64,000 nucleotides of DNA, from positions 23,770 to 87,769 of the forward strand of contig CAZSYX010000005.1 in NCBI GenBank assembly GCA_964610575.1. Direction: 5' to 3'. Shown in pieces: positions 35,478 to 43,814 of this stretch; positions within the stretch are counted from its first letter, which is position 1, and each line of letters opens with the position of its first letter. Under the pieces are notes generated by a model. That model worked only from the letters and a program-made list of their open reading frames with translations, was not told the DNA's origin and did not search any database. The translations under genes were made by a program, and so were the position numbers. The stretch is from JADJWR01 sp964610575. Its GTDB lineage: Bacteria; Pseudomonadota; Gammaproteobacteria; Burkholderiales; Burkholderiaceae_F.

Positions 35478-36073
35478 GAATCGCAATTCATCGCTGCCGC
35501 GGCCTGCTGCAGGTCGCCCTAGGTGCGGCGCTGCTTGCCGTTGCGGCGGCAGCATCTGCGTGCGGCTTCGAGGACCCCAATTCGATCGGGCTCCGCCGAG
35601 GCGCGCTGAACCTCTCGTTTCCCGAGTCGCTGTACGTCGGCACGGCGGTGTGGCAGGCGCAACTCGCCGGCAGGCTGCCGCGCGATCCACTGGCGCAGCG
35701 CGGCGACCTCTCGCCGGAAGCCCGCGCGACCCTACGGCTCATCAACGCGAACGCGTCGCTCGGCCAGCTGGCCCTGAGGATGAGTCAGCCCTCGACGGTA
35801 ACGGCACGGCCGAACCTTGCGGTCGTGCTGCTCGGCCCCGTGCTCTGGAGCCGGTTCGAGGCCGGCAGCGGTTCGATCCGCCCGAGCGTGCACGTCCAGG
35901 GACCGGAGCGCGGTGACGTGGTCGTCGTCACCGACATCGCCGTCGTCGAGGCGATTGCCGGCGGCAACCTGGGCTTTGCCGAGGCCATCGACCTGGGCGT
36001 CGTGCGGCTCTATGGGCCGGCGCAAGACGTGGCCGCGGCGCGCAACTGGCTCGTGGACATCGCGCCCGGCTGA
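35474..36073 (+). CDS. Secreted hypothetical protein in the DUF3604 module
   Basis: This 199-residue protein is not recognised. It has an N-terminal signal sequence (LLQVALGAALLAVAAAASACGFEDP) ending at a cysteine, so it may be a lipoprotein, though the lipobox is weak. The rest is predicted to alternate strands and helices without a known motif. The start overlaps the DUF3604 stop by 4 bases, and the PPIase gene begins 40 bases after its end, so it belongs to the same operon. Confidence 0.7.
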   Translation: MRIAIHRCRGLLQVALGAALLAVAAAASACGFEDPNSIGLRRGALNLSFPESLYVGTAVWQAQLAGRLPRDPLAQRGDLSPEARATLRLINANASLGQLALRMSQPSTVTARPNLAVVLLGPVLWSRFEAGSGSIRPSVHVQGPERGDVVVVTDIAVVEAIAGGNLGFAEAIDLGVVRLYGPAQDVAAARNWLVDIAPG

Positions 36074-36113
36074 ACGCGGTACGCTGCGCGCCCGCCGATC
36101 GGGCCGATCCACG

Positions 36114-36968
36114 ATGCTGAAGCTCCTGCTGCGCGAACCGCTCGTTCAATTCCTGCTGCTCGGCGCGGTGCTTTTCGTGCTCGACGCCTGGCTGCGGCCG
36201 GCGGCGGTGCCCGTTGCGTCGACGGAGATCGTGGTCAGCGAGACACGGATCGACAACCTGGCGCAGAACTTCCGCCGCACCTGGCAGCGGCCGCCGACCA
36301 GGCAGGAACTCGACGGGCTGATCGAGTCCTTCGTCAAGGAGGAGGTCATGGTGCGCGAGGCGCTGGCACTTGGCCTGGATCGCGACGACGCGATCATCCG
36401 CCGCCGGCTGCAGCAGAAGATGGAGTTCGTCTCCGAGGAAGCCGCGGCGAGCGTGCAGCCCACCGACGAGGACCTCGCCAAGTACCTGGCGGCGAACGCA
36501 GATGCCTTCCGCGTCGAGGGCCGCGTCAGCTTCACGCAGATCTATCTCGATCCGCGCCGGCGCGTGGCAACTCTGGCGGCCGACGCGAAGCGGATGCTCG
36601 ACGCCTTGAACAGCGCTCGCTCCCCCGACCCCGCGCAGCTGGGCGACCGGCTGCTGCTGCTCGATTCGACTTACGAGAATGCGCCGCAGGCGGAAGTCGC
36701 CCGGCTGTTCGGCGCCGAATTTGCCGAGGCGCTGGTGAAGCAGCCGGTGGGCCAATGGATCGGTCCGATCGCCTCCGGATATGGCGCTCACCTCGTGCGG
36801 GTCGCTGCGCTCGTGCCGGGCGGCACGCCGACGCTGGACGAAGTCCGGCCGCTGGTCGAGCGCGAGTGGGCGAACTCCAGGCGGCAGGAGCTTGGCAAGG
36901 CCTTCTACGACAGGTTGCGCGCCAACTACACGATCAAGGTGCCAATGCCGGCGGCGGCCAAGCCATGA
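36114..36968 (+). CDS. Membrane-anchored peptidylprolyl isomerase, parvulin (PpiC) type
   Basis: This 284-residue protein has one N-terminal membrane segment (PLVQFLLLGAVLFVLDAWL) followed by a SurA/PpiC-like chaperone region with charged helices (DGLIESFVKEEVMVREALALGLDRDDAIIRRRLQQKMEF, residues 70-110) and a parvulin domain around 130-245 (RVSFTQIYLDP and GPIASGYGAHLVRVAAL). The ATG at 36114 was chosen because it gives the membrane anchor. The stop overlaps the HupE-like gene's ATG by 4 bases. It likely folds proteins exported by this module. Confidence 0.85.
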   Translation: MLKLLLREPLVQFLLLGAVLFVLDAWLRPAAVPVASTEIVVSETRIDNLAQNFRRTWQRPPTRQELDGLIESFVKEEVMVREALALGLDRDDAIIRRRLQQKMEFVSEEAAASVQPTDEDLAKYLAANADAFRVEGRVSFTQIYLDPRRRVATLAADAKRMLDALNSARSPDPAQLGDRLLLLDSTYENAPQAEVARLFGAEFAEALVKQPVGQWIGPIASGYGAHLVRVAALVPGGTPTLDEVRPLVEREWANSRRQELGKAFYDRLRANYTIKVPMPAAAKP

Positions 36969-37981
36969 CGCGTTTGCTCCGCTTGCTGCTTGCGTGCCTG
37001 GCGACACTGCTGCTCGTCGCGGCGCCGCTCGCGGCACACGAACTGCAGCCTGGCTTCCTCGAACTGCGGGAAACGTCGCCGGGGCAGGTCGACGTGCTGT
37101 GGAAGCTGCCGTCGCTGGGCAGCTCCGACGCGCGCATGCCGCTCGTGCCGGTCTTCCCCGAAAGCTGCCGCCAGCTGGGCGAAGCGCGCAGCGATCGCGC
37201 CGGCACCGCCTGGGTCTTCACCGCCCACCTCGAGTGCAAGGGCGGGCTGGCCGGGCAGAAGCTCGCCATCGAGGGGCTGCAAGCATTCGTCACCGACGTG
37301 CTGGTGCGCGTGCAGCACGCCGACGGCAGTGTCGAGACGCACGTGCTCAAGCCGGTGCAGCCGTCAGTGACGCTGCGCAGCGCGGGCGACTCGCGGCGCG
37401 GGGTGGGCGCTTATCTGTATCTCGGCATCGAGCACATCCTGCTCGGAGTCGATCATCTGCTGTTCGTGCTCGGCCTGCTGCTGATCGTGCGCGACCGCTG
37501 GATGCTGCTGAAGACGGTGACCGCGTTCACGGTCGCGCATAGCATCACGCTGGCGATCGCCACCTTCGGCATCGCCTCGATCGCCCCGGCGCCGCTGAAC
37601 GCGGCGATCGCGCTGTCGATCCTGTTCCTCGGGCCGGAGATCGTGCGGCGCTGGCGCGGGCAGACCAGCTTCACCATCCGCCACCCCTGGGTGGTCGCCT
37701 TCGCCTTCGGGCTGCTGCACGGCTTCGGCTTCGCCAGCGGGCTAGCCCAGCTCGGTCTGCCGAAGGGCGAGATTCCGCTGGCGCTGCTGCTGTTCAACGT
37801 CGGCGTGGAGATCGGCCAACTCGCCTTCGTGCTGCTGATCCTGCTGCTCGAACGCGCTTTCCGCCTCCTGCAGATCCACTGGCCGAGGCTGGTCGAGCGG
37901 CTGCCCGGTTACCTGGTCGGCTCGCTCGGCGCGTTCTGGACCATCCAGCGGGTAGCGATTCTCTTGCGGGGTATGGCATGA
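36965..37981 (+). CDS. HupE/UreJ-like membrane protein, long form
   Basis: This 338-residue protein has an N-terminal signal segment (RLLLACLATLLLVAAPLAA), a periplasmic N-terminal domain of about 110 residues, then seven membrane segments. Family signatures are YLYLGIEHILLGVDHLLFVLGLLLIV and VAFAFGLLHGFGFASGLAQLGLP. HupE proteins are linked with nickel or cobalt supply or with hydrogenase and urease, but no hydrogenase or urease genes are here. The ATG overlaps the PPIase stop by 4 bases, and the stop overlaps the next ATG by 4 bases. Confidence 0.85.
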   Translation: MTRLLRLLLACLATLLLVAAPLAAHELQPGFLELRETSPGQVDVLWKLPSLGSSDARMPLVPVFPESCRQLGEARSDRAGTAWVFTAHLECKGGLAGQKLAIEGLQAFVTDVLVRVQHADGSVETHVLKPVQPSVTLRSAGDSRRGVGAYLYLGIEHILLGVDHLLFVLGLLLIVRDRWMLLKTVTAFTVAHSITLAIATFGIASIAPAPLNAAIALSILFLGPEIVRRWRGQTSFTIRHPWVVAFAFGLLHGFGFASGLAQLGLPKGEIPLALLLFNVGVEIGQLAFVLLILLLERAFRLLQIHWPRLVERLPGYLVGSLGAFWTIQRVAILLRGMA

Positions 37982-38592
37982 AGAGCAAGGTGATTGCATC
38001 GAACTGCAGCGCGCTGCGGCGCGCGGCGTCACTTGCGCTCGCCGTCGTGCCCGCCGTTGCGCTGGCGCACGAGGAAACCGGCCAGGCGGCGGGATTCCTC
38101 GCCGGGCTCGTGCACCCGGTCTCGGGGCTGGACCACGTGCTGGCGATGATCGCGGTCGGCCTGTGGGGGGCAGTTCTCGGGCTACCTGCGATCTGGGTGC
38201 TGCCGGTGGCCTTTCCGCTGGTGATGGCGGTGGGCGGGCTGATGGGCCTGCTGGGTGTTCCGCTGCCGGGTGTGGAGGTCGGCATTGCGGTCTCCGCCAT
38301 CGTGCTCGGCGTGATGGTGCTGGCCGAAGTGCGGCCGCCGCTCTGGCTGGCGGCGGCGATCGTGGCTTTCTTCGCGATCTTTCACGGCCACGCGCACGGC
38401 CGCGAGCTGCCCGAGGGCACGAGCGCCCTGCTCTACAGCCTGGGCTTCGTCGTCGCCACCGGGCTGCTGCACGCAGTCGGCATCGCGCTCGGTGTGGCGC
38501 ACCGCTGGGCATTGGGGCGGCAGGCAGTGCGCGTTGCGGGCGGCGGCGTCGCCGCGGCGGGCTGCTTCTTCCTGTGGCGGGCAATCGCTTGA
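37978..38592 (+). CDS. HupE/UreJ family protein, short form
   Basis: This 204-residue protein is a classic HupE. It has a signal sequence (ending VVPAVALA) before HEETGQAAGFLAGLVHPVSGLDHVLAMIAVG, which contains the HPxxGxDH motif, and FFAIFHGHAHGRELPE in the middle, the histidine-rich motif of nickel-type HupE. Six membrane segments are predicted. The start overlaps the long HupE-like gene by 4 bases and the stop overlaps a TTG start of the third membrane gene. The metal is unknown. Confidence 0.9.
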   Translation: MKSKVIASNCSALRRAASLALAVVPAVALAHEETGQAAGFLAGLVHPVSGLDHVLAMIAVGLWGAVLGLPAIWVLPVAFPLVMAVGGLMGLLGVPLPGVEVGIAVSAIVLGVMVLAEVRPPLWLAAAIVAFFAIFHGHAHGRELPEGTSALLYSLGFVVATGLLHAVGIALGVAHRWALGRQAVRVAGGGVAAAGCFFLWRAIA

Positions 38593-39203
38593 AGCCGAAT
38601 CGGGCCGCTGCATTGCACGTCGCCGGCGCGTTGCTGGCACTCGCCGCAGCACCGGCGCACGCGCATCTTGTCGAGACCGGCTTCGGTGCGTTCTACGACG
38701 GCCTTGCGCACGTCGCGATGACGCCTGCCGATCTGCTCGTGGTGGTCGCGATCGCGCTGCTCGCGGGCCAGCGCGGCACGCAGGCCGCGCGCTGGGCGTT
38801 GCTGGCGCTGCCCGCCGCCTGGCTGCTCGGTGCCACGATCGGTACGCGCTTTCCATCGGCGGCGGCGCTGCCGTTGCTGACGACGCTGACCTTCGCCGCG
38901 GTGGGTGCGCTGGTCGTGTTCGACGCGAAACTGCGCGCGACCTCGGTGGCGCTGCTCGCCGCCGCGGCGGGGCTCGTCCATGGCTTCGTCAACGGCGCGA
39001 CGATGCGGCCCGGCGGCGCCGGCACGCTCGCACTGGCCGGCGCGGTGGCGGCGGTGTTCTGCCTGCTCGTCATCGTCGCTGCCGAGGTGACGACCCTGCG
39101 CGCCGGCTGGACGCGTATCGCAGTGCGGGTGGCCGGCAGTTGGATCGCCGCCGCCGGCGTGTTGATGCTCGGCTGGCTGGCGCGGCCGTTGTTGACGGCC
39201 TGA
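38589..39203 (+). CDS. Third HupE-like membrane protein, TTG start
   Basis: This 204-residue protein begins at a TTG that overlaps the stop of the short HupE gene by 4 bases (TTGA), which keeps the translational coupling and gives a signal-like segment (AGALLALAAAPAHA). Then HLVETGFGAFYDGLAHVAMTPADLLVVVAIALLAG opens a domain of about six membrane segments with GLVHGFVNGATM in place of the usual HGHAHG motif. It is a HupE-like but divergent protein. The GC-rich frame is open upstream, but the TTG is the only start that fits the operon. Confidence 0.75.
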   Translation: MKPNRAAALHVAGALLALAAAPAHAHLVETGFGAFYDGLAHVAMTPADLLVVVAIALLAGQRGTQAARWALLALPAAWLLGATIGTRFPSAAALPLLTTLTFAAVGALVVFDAKLRATSVALLAAAAGLVHGFVNGATMRPGGAGTLALAGAVAAVFCLLVIVAAEVTTLRAGWTRIAVRVAGSWIAAAGVLMLGWLARPLLTA

Positions 39204-39302
39204 GGACAGATCAGGCGGCGGATCGCGTCGCACGCGGCCGCCATGCGGGACAATGCGCCGACTCCGGACTGTCCGGGAGCGACTTCCCGTGGAGGAGGAC
39301 AC

Positions 39303-39944
39303 GTGAACACGACGCGCAAAGGAAAAGGCAAGGGCTCGGCGGCACGGGTGCAGAAGGCGCAGCGCGCTGCCGCCAGCGAAGCGCTGCCGATCGCCGCGAT
39401 CGCCCGCCAGTTGCGCGGCTGGGCCGACACGGTACTCGGCATCGCTGTGCCCGCGGCGGATCTCGCCATCGGCCTGGCGACGGCCACGGCCAGGACCCGC
39501 GGGCAGAAGTCGGCGGTCGCCAGGGCGGGCGCGGTGCTGCGCAAGATGCGCGAGACCGCCGGGCTGACGCTGGAGGAACTGGCCCACGCAGTCGACCTCA
39601 CCGACCCGGAACTCATCGCCAATGCCGAGCGCGGCATCATCGCCCTGCCCTTCGAGCTGATCCTGCGCGTGGCCGGCGTCGTCGGCCGCGGCGACCCGCT
39701 GACGTCGGTGATGAGGCTCACCCGCGCCTACAACCCCGACCTGTGGAAGGCGCTGGAAGGCCTCGGCCTCGGCAAGCTGGTCGTGCAGGCGGGACGCGAG
39801 CGGGAACTGGCCAACGTCTACCGCGGCAACGATGCGGCGCGGCGGCTGTCGGACGAGGAGTTCGCCGCCGTGCTCGCTTTCACCAGGCAGGCCTTCGACA
39901 TGGCGGTGGCCTTCCGCGCGCCGCCGACGGCAGGCAGGCAATGA
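39303..39944 (+). CDS. XRE-type helix-turn-helix protein
   Basis: This 213-residue protein contains a HTH in the middle (residues 78-135: AGAVLRKMRETAGLTLEELAHAVDLTDPELIANAERGIIALPFELILRVA) followed by a helical C-terminal part. A basic N-terminal tail (TTRKGKGKG) precedes it. The GTG at 39303 follows GGAGGAGG at 39291-39298, a strong ribosome site. The WS/DGAT gene starts 39 bases after the stop, so this may be the regulator of lipid storage genes. That link is from position only. Confidence 0.78.
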   Translation: MNTTRKGKGKGSAARVQKAQRAAASEALPIAAIARQLRGWADTVLGIAVPAADLAIGLATATARTRGQKSAVARAGAVLRKMRETAGLTLEELAHAVDLTDPELIANAERGIIALPFELILRVAGVVGRGDPLTSVMRLTRAYNPDLWKALEGLGLGKLVVQAGRERELANVYRGNDAARRLSDEEFAAVLAFTRQAFDMAVAFRAPPTAGRQ

Positions 39945-39983
39945 ACGCGTTCCGGCTGCAGGCAGATTGCGAAGGCTGACACG

Positions 39984-41444
39984 ATGACCTCGGTTCGATT
40001 GAACCCGCTCGACGCCGCCTGGCTCTTCACCGAGTCGCGCGCCACGCCCAACCACGTCGGCGGCCTGCTGCAGTTCCGCCTGCCCAAGAACGCGCCGCGC
40101 GACTACATGCGCCGGCTGATGAAGGAATTCCGCAACCACCGCAAGTTCCGGGCGCCTTGGAACCGCCGCCTGAAGAGCGGCATCGCCAGCAGCCCGTGGC
40201 CGGTGTGGGTGGAGGACGACGAGATCGACCTCGAGTACCACGTGCGGCACGCGGCGCTGCCGTGGCCGGGCGGCGAGCGCGAACTGGGCGAACTCGTCGG
40301 CCGGCTGCAGAGCACGCCGCTCGACCTGACCCGCCCGCCGTGGGAGTGCACGATCATCGAGGGGCTGGAAGGCGGCCGCTTCGCCCTGTTCATCAAGATG
40401 CACCACTCGCTGATCGACGGCGTCAGCGGGATGAAGCTGCTGCAGCGGAGCATGGCGGCCGACCCGGCGCGGAGCCAGAAGATGCCGCCGTTCTGGGCCT
40501 CCGGGTCCGTCGAAACGGCGCGACCGAAGCGCGCCGTTTCAACGCCGACACTCGCCGATGCGGCGGCGGCGGCCGTTGCCGCCCTGCGCGGCCAGGTGCA
40601 GTCGGTGCCACAACTGGCCACGGCGCTCGGCAGGATGCTCATGCGCATCGGCGATCGCGGCGATGGCATGGCGCTGCCGTTCGATTCGCCGCTGTCGGTG
40701 CTCAACGGGCGGGTGCGCGAGAAGCGGCGCTTCGCCACGCAGCACTTCCCCATGCAGCGGCTGCGCACGCTGGCCACCGCCGCGCACTGCACGCTCAACG
40801 ACGTCGTGCTGGCGCTGTGCGGCGGCGCGCTGCGGCGCTTCCTGCTCGAGCGCGACAGCGTGCCCGAAAAATCGCTGACCGCCGGCATCCCGGTGTCGGT
40901 GCGACCGAAGGACGACCAGGGCACCGGCAACGCGATCAGCTTCATCGTCGCGACGCTGGGCACCGACATCACCGACCCGGTCGAGCGACTGGAGGCGATC
41001 AAGCGCTCGGTGCAGCACGCCAAGGCGCACGTGCAGAGCCTGCCGCGCGAAGCGATGATGAACTACACGATGCTGCTGATGGCGCCGACCGTGCTCACGC
41101 TGCTCACCGGCATCGGCGGGCGCACGCGGCCGATGTTCAACATCACCATCTCCAACGTGCCGGGGCCGGACAAGCCGCTGTACTTTCGCGGCGCCGAGTT
41201 GCTGGCCATCTATCCGGCGTCGATCGTCACCCACGGCCAGGCGCTGAACATCACCTGCCAGAGCTACGCCGGCTCGATGAACTTCGGCTTCACCGGCTGC
41301 CACTCCTCCGTGCCGAGCCTGCAGAAGCTGGCGGTATACGCGGCCGACGCGCTCAAGGAACTCGAGGCCACGCTGCTTCCCCGGGCCGGGCGCGCGCGCA
41401 AGCCGCTCAAACCGACCCGTCGCCGGCAGCCAGCCACTCGCTGA
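39984..41444 (+). CDS. Wax ester synthase / diacylglycerol acyltransferase
   Basis: This bifunctional WS/DGAT enzyme of 486 residues makes wax esters or triacylglycerol from acyl-CoA. The active-site motif HHSLIDG is at residues 140-146 and the conserved MFNITISNVPGP near residue 380 is the second family motif. The protein is membrane-associated and forms neutral lipid inclusions. It starts 39 bases after the HTH gene. It overlaps the 3' end of the convergent alpha/beta hydrolase gene by 38 bases. No fatty-acyl reductase gene was recognised. Confidence 0.9.
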   Translation: MTSVRLNPLDAAWLFTESRATPNHVGGLLQFRLPKNAPRDYMRRLMKEFRNHRKFRAPWNRRLKSGIASSPWPVWVEDDEIDLEYHVRHAALPWPGGERELGELVGRLQSTPLDLTRPPWECTIIEGLEGGRFALFIKMHHSLIDGVSGMKLLQRSMAADPARSQKMPPFWASGSVETARPKRAVSTPTLADAAAAAVAALRGQVQSVPQLATALGRMLMRIGDRGDGMALPFDSPLSVLNGRVREKRRFATQHFPMQRLRTLATAAHCTLNDVVLALCGGALRRFLLERDSVPEKSLTAGIPVSVRPKDDQGTGNAISFIVATLGTDITDPVERLEAIKRSVQHAKAHVQSLPREAMMNYTMLLMAPTVLTLLTGIGGRTRPMFNITISNVPGPDKPLYFRGAELLAIYPASIVTHGQALNITCQSYAGSMNFGFTGCHSSVPSLQKLAVYAADALKELEATLLPRAGRARKPLKPTRRRQPATR

Positions 41445-42216
41445 CTGCCCGGTTGAACTCCTCCGGTTCGGCCACCATGACCCAGTGGCCCGTATCGAAG
41501 GCCAGCACACGGTTGCCCGGCACCGCCGCCACCGCCGCTGCCCAGCCGGAGGAATGAAACATGAACGGCTTGCGCTTGCCGTAGATGAACAGCATCGGGC
41601 ACGCGGGACTGAACGATCGCGACCGGCGGAAGCCGCGCTGCACCCACTGCACGTAGTACGGGTAGCCCATCTGCGAACCGATCGAGGCGGGATCGCCCGG
41701 CGCGCCCGCTCGCTGCGCCATGGAGCGCGCCATCCAGTCGCCGATCCGGCCGCCGATGCGCCATGCAATGGCCAGCCAGAGCTGGTAGGCGACGATCATC
41801 GCCTTGGCCTTCAGGCGGAGTTCCTCCAGGTTGCGGCGTGAACCGGCATCACCGACGTCGACGCCGATGACGCGCCCGACGAGCTGCGGGTGGCGCAGCG
41901 CGAACTGGTAGCCGAAGAAGCAGCCCCAGTCGTGCAGCAGCAGCGTCACCGGCCGGCCACTGCACGAGGCCTCGACCACCTTCCGGATCACCTCGACCAC
42001 GTCGTCCAGCGCGTAGGCGTGCCGGGGATGTCCCGCCTCGAAGCCGGGCAAGGTGAAACGCACACAGCGGTAGCGCCGGCGTAGCGCCTCGACCTGCCGG
42101 TCCCACAGGCGCAGCGTGTCCGGCCAGCCGTGGACGAAGACGATCGTCTCCGGCCCCTCACCCTCGGTGACGACCTCGACCCCGGCAAGCCGACCGTGCA
42201 TCGCGGGCTGCGTCAC
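41407..42216 (-). CDS. Alpha/beta hydrolase, Asp-nucleophile type
   Basis: This 269-residue alpha/beta-hydrolase has the oxyanion motif HGWPDTLRLWDRQV and the nucleophile elbow HDWGCFFG, where aspartate takes the place of serine. This combination is typical of epoxide hydrolases and haloalkane dehalogenases. The catalytic histidine is in FDTGHWVMVAEP. The GTG at 42216 is used (GAGG 8 bases before), and an ATG at 42201 is the alternative. The 3' end overlaps the acyltransferase gene on the other strand by 38 bases. Substrate unknown. Confidence 0.82.
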   Translation of the reverse strand: MTQPAMHGRLAGVEVVTEGEGPETIVFVHGWPDTLRLWDRQVEALRRRYRCVRFTLPGFEAGHPRHAYALDDVVEVIRKVVEASCSGRPVTLLLHDWGCFFGYQFALRHPQLVGRVIGVDVGDAGSRRNLEELRLKAKAMIVAYQLWLAIAWRIGGRIGDWMARSMAQRAGAPGDPASIGSQMGYPYYVQWVQRGFRRSRSFSPACPMLFIYGKRKPFMFHSSGWAAAVAAVPGNRVLAFDTGHWVMVAEPEEFNRAVSEWLAAGDGSV

Positions 42217-42226
42217 GTCGGGGCCC

Positions 42227-42904
42227 TCAGCGCGGCTGCATTTCGGATGAGGCGAGGATGCGCACGCCCGGCGACGCCTCGAGGGCCGCACGCAGCATCG
42301 CGTCCGCCACGTCCTGCGCCCGGATCGGCCGCACGCGCGCCGGCACCCAGCCGAGCACCGGCCGCAGCAGCCGTTGCGCCAATTCCTCGGCCGCGCGCTT
42401 CGGCTGGCCGATCGATGCGCGGTCGCCGAGCAGCAGCGACGGCTGGGCGATGACGACGCTGTCGTAGCCCAGCTCGACGATCGCCTGCTGCATTTCGCCC
42501 TTGACCCTGTTGTAGAACACCGGCGACGCGGCATCGGCGCCGAGCGCGGAGACGACCACCAGCCGCCTCGCGCCGGCCGCCCTGCCCGCCCGCGCCGTGG
42601 CGATCACCGCATCGAAGTCGACCCTGCGGAAGGCCTCCTGCGAGCCGGCGGCCCTGATCGTCGTGCCGAGCGCGATGAACACGTCGTCGACGGGCGGCAA
42701 CGGCGGCAGGGCAGCGAAATGGACGACGGTAGCGGCCAGCTTCGGGTCGGTCGCAAGATCCGGCACCGGCCGCCGCAGAAGGATCTGCACCCGGTAATAG
42801 CGCGGCGAGTCGAGCAGCAGCGAAAGCAGCGAGCGGCCGACCAGGCCGCTGGCGCCGGCCAGCAGCGCGCTGCGCGGGTCGATCGGGGGATTTGCCGTGG
42901 CCAT
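42227..42904 (-). CDS. NAD(P)-binding Rossmann protein, HTATIP2/YwnB-like
   Basis: This 225-residue atypical short-chain dehydrogenase-like protein has the dinucleotide motif LLAGASGLVGRSLL near residue 14 and VVVSALGADAASPVFYNRVKGEMQQAI with a YxxxK-like (YNRVK) element, in the NAD(P)H-binding, HTATIP2-like family. These are thought to be reductases or regulatory sensors. It lies 10 bases before the hydrolase gene, so the two are co-transcribed. The divergent carrier/GNAT gene starts 81 bases away. Confidence 0.82.
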   Translation of the reverse strand: MATANPPIDPRSALLAGASGLVGRSLLSLLLDSPRYYRVQILLRRPVPDLATDPKLAATVVHFAALPPLPPVDDVFIALGTTIRAAGSQEAFRRVDFDAVIATARAGRAAGARRLVVVSALGADAASPVFYNRVKGEMQQAIVELGYDSVVIAQPSLLLGDRASIGQPKRAAEELAQRLLRPVLGWVPARVRPIRAQDVADAMLRAALEASPGVRILASSEMQPR

Positions 42905-42985
42905 CGCCCACTATAAGCGCGGCGTCCTACACTGCCGACGGTGCCGACGGGAGCGTAGGCGCGCAGCGAAGAGCAGAGAACGCGG

Positions 42986-43777
42986 GTGAACACGGCTGAA
43001 ATCCGCAAGGCGGTGCTGCAGACGATCGCGTCGATCGCGCCGGAAACGGACGTGCAGCAGATCAGGCCGGAGCAGCCGCTGCGCCGGCAGGTCGACCTCG
43101 ACTCGATGGACTGGCTCAACGTGCTGGCCGGCTTGCAGGAGCGGCTGTCGGTCGCCGTCCCGGATTCGGACATCGGCCATCTGGCGACGCTCGACTCGAT
43201 CGTTGCCTACCTGGCATCGCGGCAGGCGCAGTCCGCAGCGCCGCCGACGGCGACGGCCACGGCGGGGCAACTGCGGTCCACCGAGCACGTCGTCAACGGC
43301 GTCGCGGTCACGGTGCGTCCGATCTGCCCCGACGATCTGCCGCTGGAGGCGGACTTCGTCCGCCACCTGTCGACGGAGACCCGCTACAAGCGGTTCCTGG
43401 TGACCGTGAGCGAGCTGTCGGATGCGAAATTGCACTACTTCACCGAGGTCGACCAGGTCCGTCACGTGGCGATTGCGGCGACCGTCGAACGCGAGGGGCA
43501 GCCGGCGATGGTCGGCGTGGCGCGCTACATCGTCGAGCCCGCCGGCAGCGGCTGCGAATTCGCGATCGCGGTCGATGACGCGTGGCAGGGCTCCGGGCTG
43601 GCCGGCATCCTGATGCACGCCTTGATCGACGTGGCGCGCTCGCGCAGCCTGGCCACGATGGAAGGCACGGTGCTGACGACCAACACGCGGATGCTGAAGT
43701 TCACCCGCCAGCTGGGTTTCGTCCAGCAGCGCGACCCGGAGGATCGCGACACGGTGCGCGTGGCGCGCAGCCTCTGA
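42986..43777 (+). CDS. Fusion of an acyl-carrier-like domain and a GNAT acetyltransferase
   Basis: This 263-residue protein has two domains. Residues 1-80 have the spacing of an acyl/peptidyl carrier domain, with VDLDSMDWLNVLAGLQERLSVAVPDSDI and Ser40 as the likely phosphopantetheine site. Residues 95-263 are a GNAT domain: AITVRPICPDDLPLEADFVRHLSTETRYKRFL, then EFAIAVDDAWQGSGLAGILMHAL as the acetyl-CoA motif. The GNAT part is similar in style to the acetyltransferase domain of Pat-type protein lysine acetyltransferases. A Pro/Ala/Thr-rich linker (80-95) joins them. No known enzyme system is adjacent. The substrate is unknown. Confidence 0.8.
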   Translation: MNTAEIRKAVLQTIASIAPETDVQQIRPEQPLRRQVDLDSMDWLNVLAGLQERLSVAVPDSDIGHLATLDSIVAYLASRQAQSAAPPTATATAGQLRSTEHVVNGVAVTVRPICPDDLPLEADFVRHLSTETRYKRFLVTVSELSDAKLHYFTEVDQVRHVAIAATVEREGQPAMVGVARYIVEPAGSGCEFAIAVDDAWQGSGLAGILMHALIDVARSRSLATMEGTVLTTNTRMLKFTRQLGFVQQRDPEDRDTVRVARSL

Positions 43778-43814
43778 GCGGATGTTCAGGCGGGGCCGTG
43801 CCAGCGGCCGGCGG

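Noticed and set aside
38433..40406. A 657-codon minus-strand frame over the HupE-like, HTH and acyltransferase genes
   Set aside because: It runs opposite well-supported genes and has no recognisable domain.
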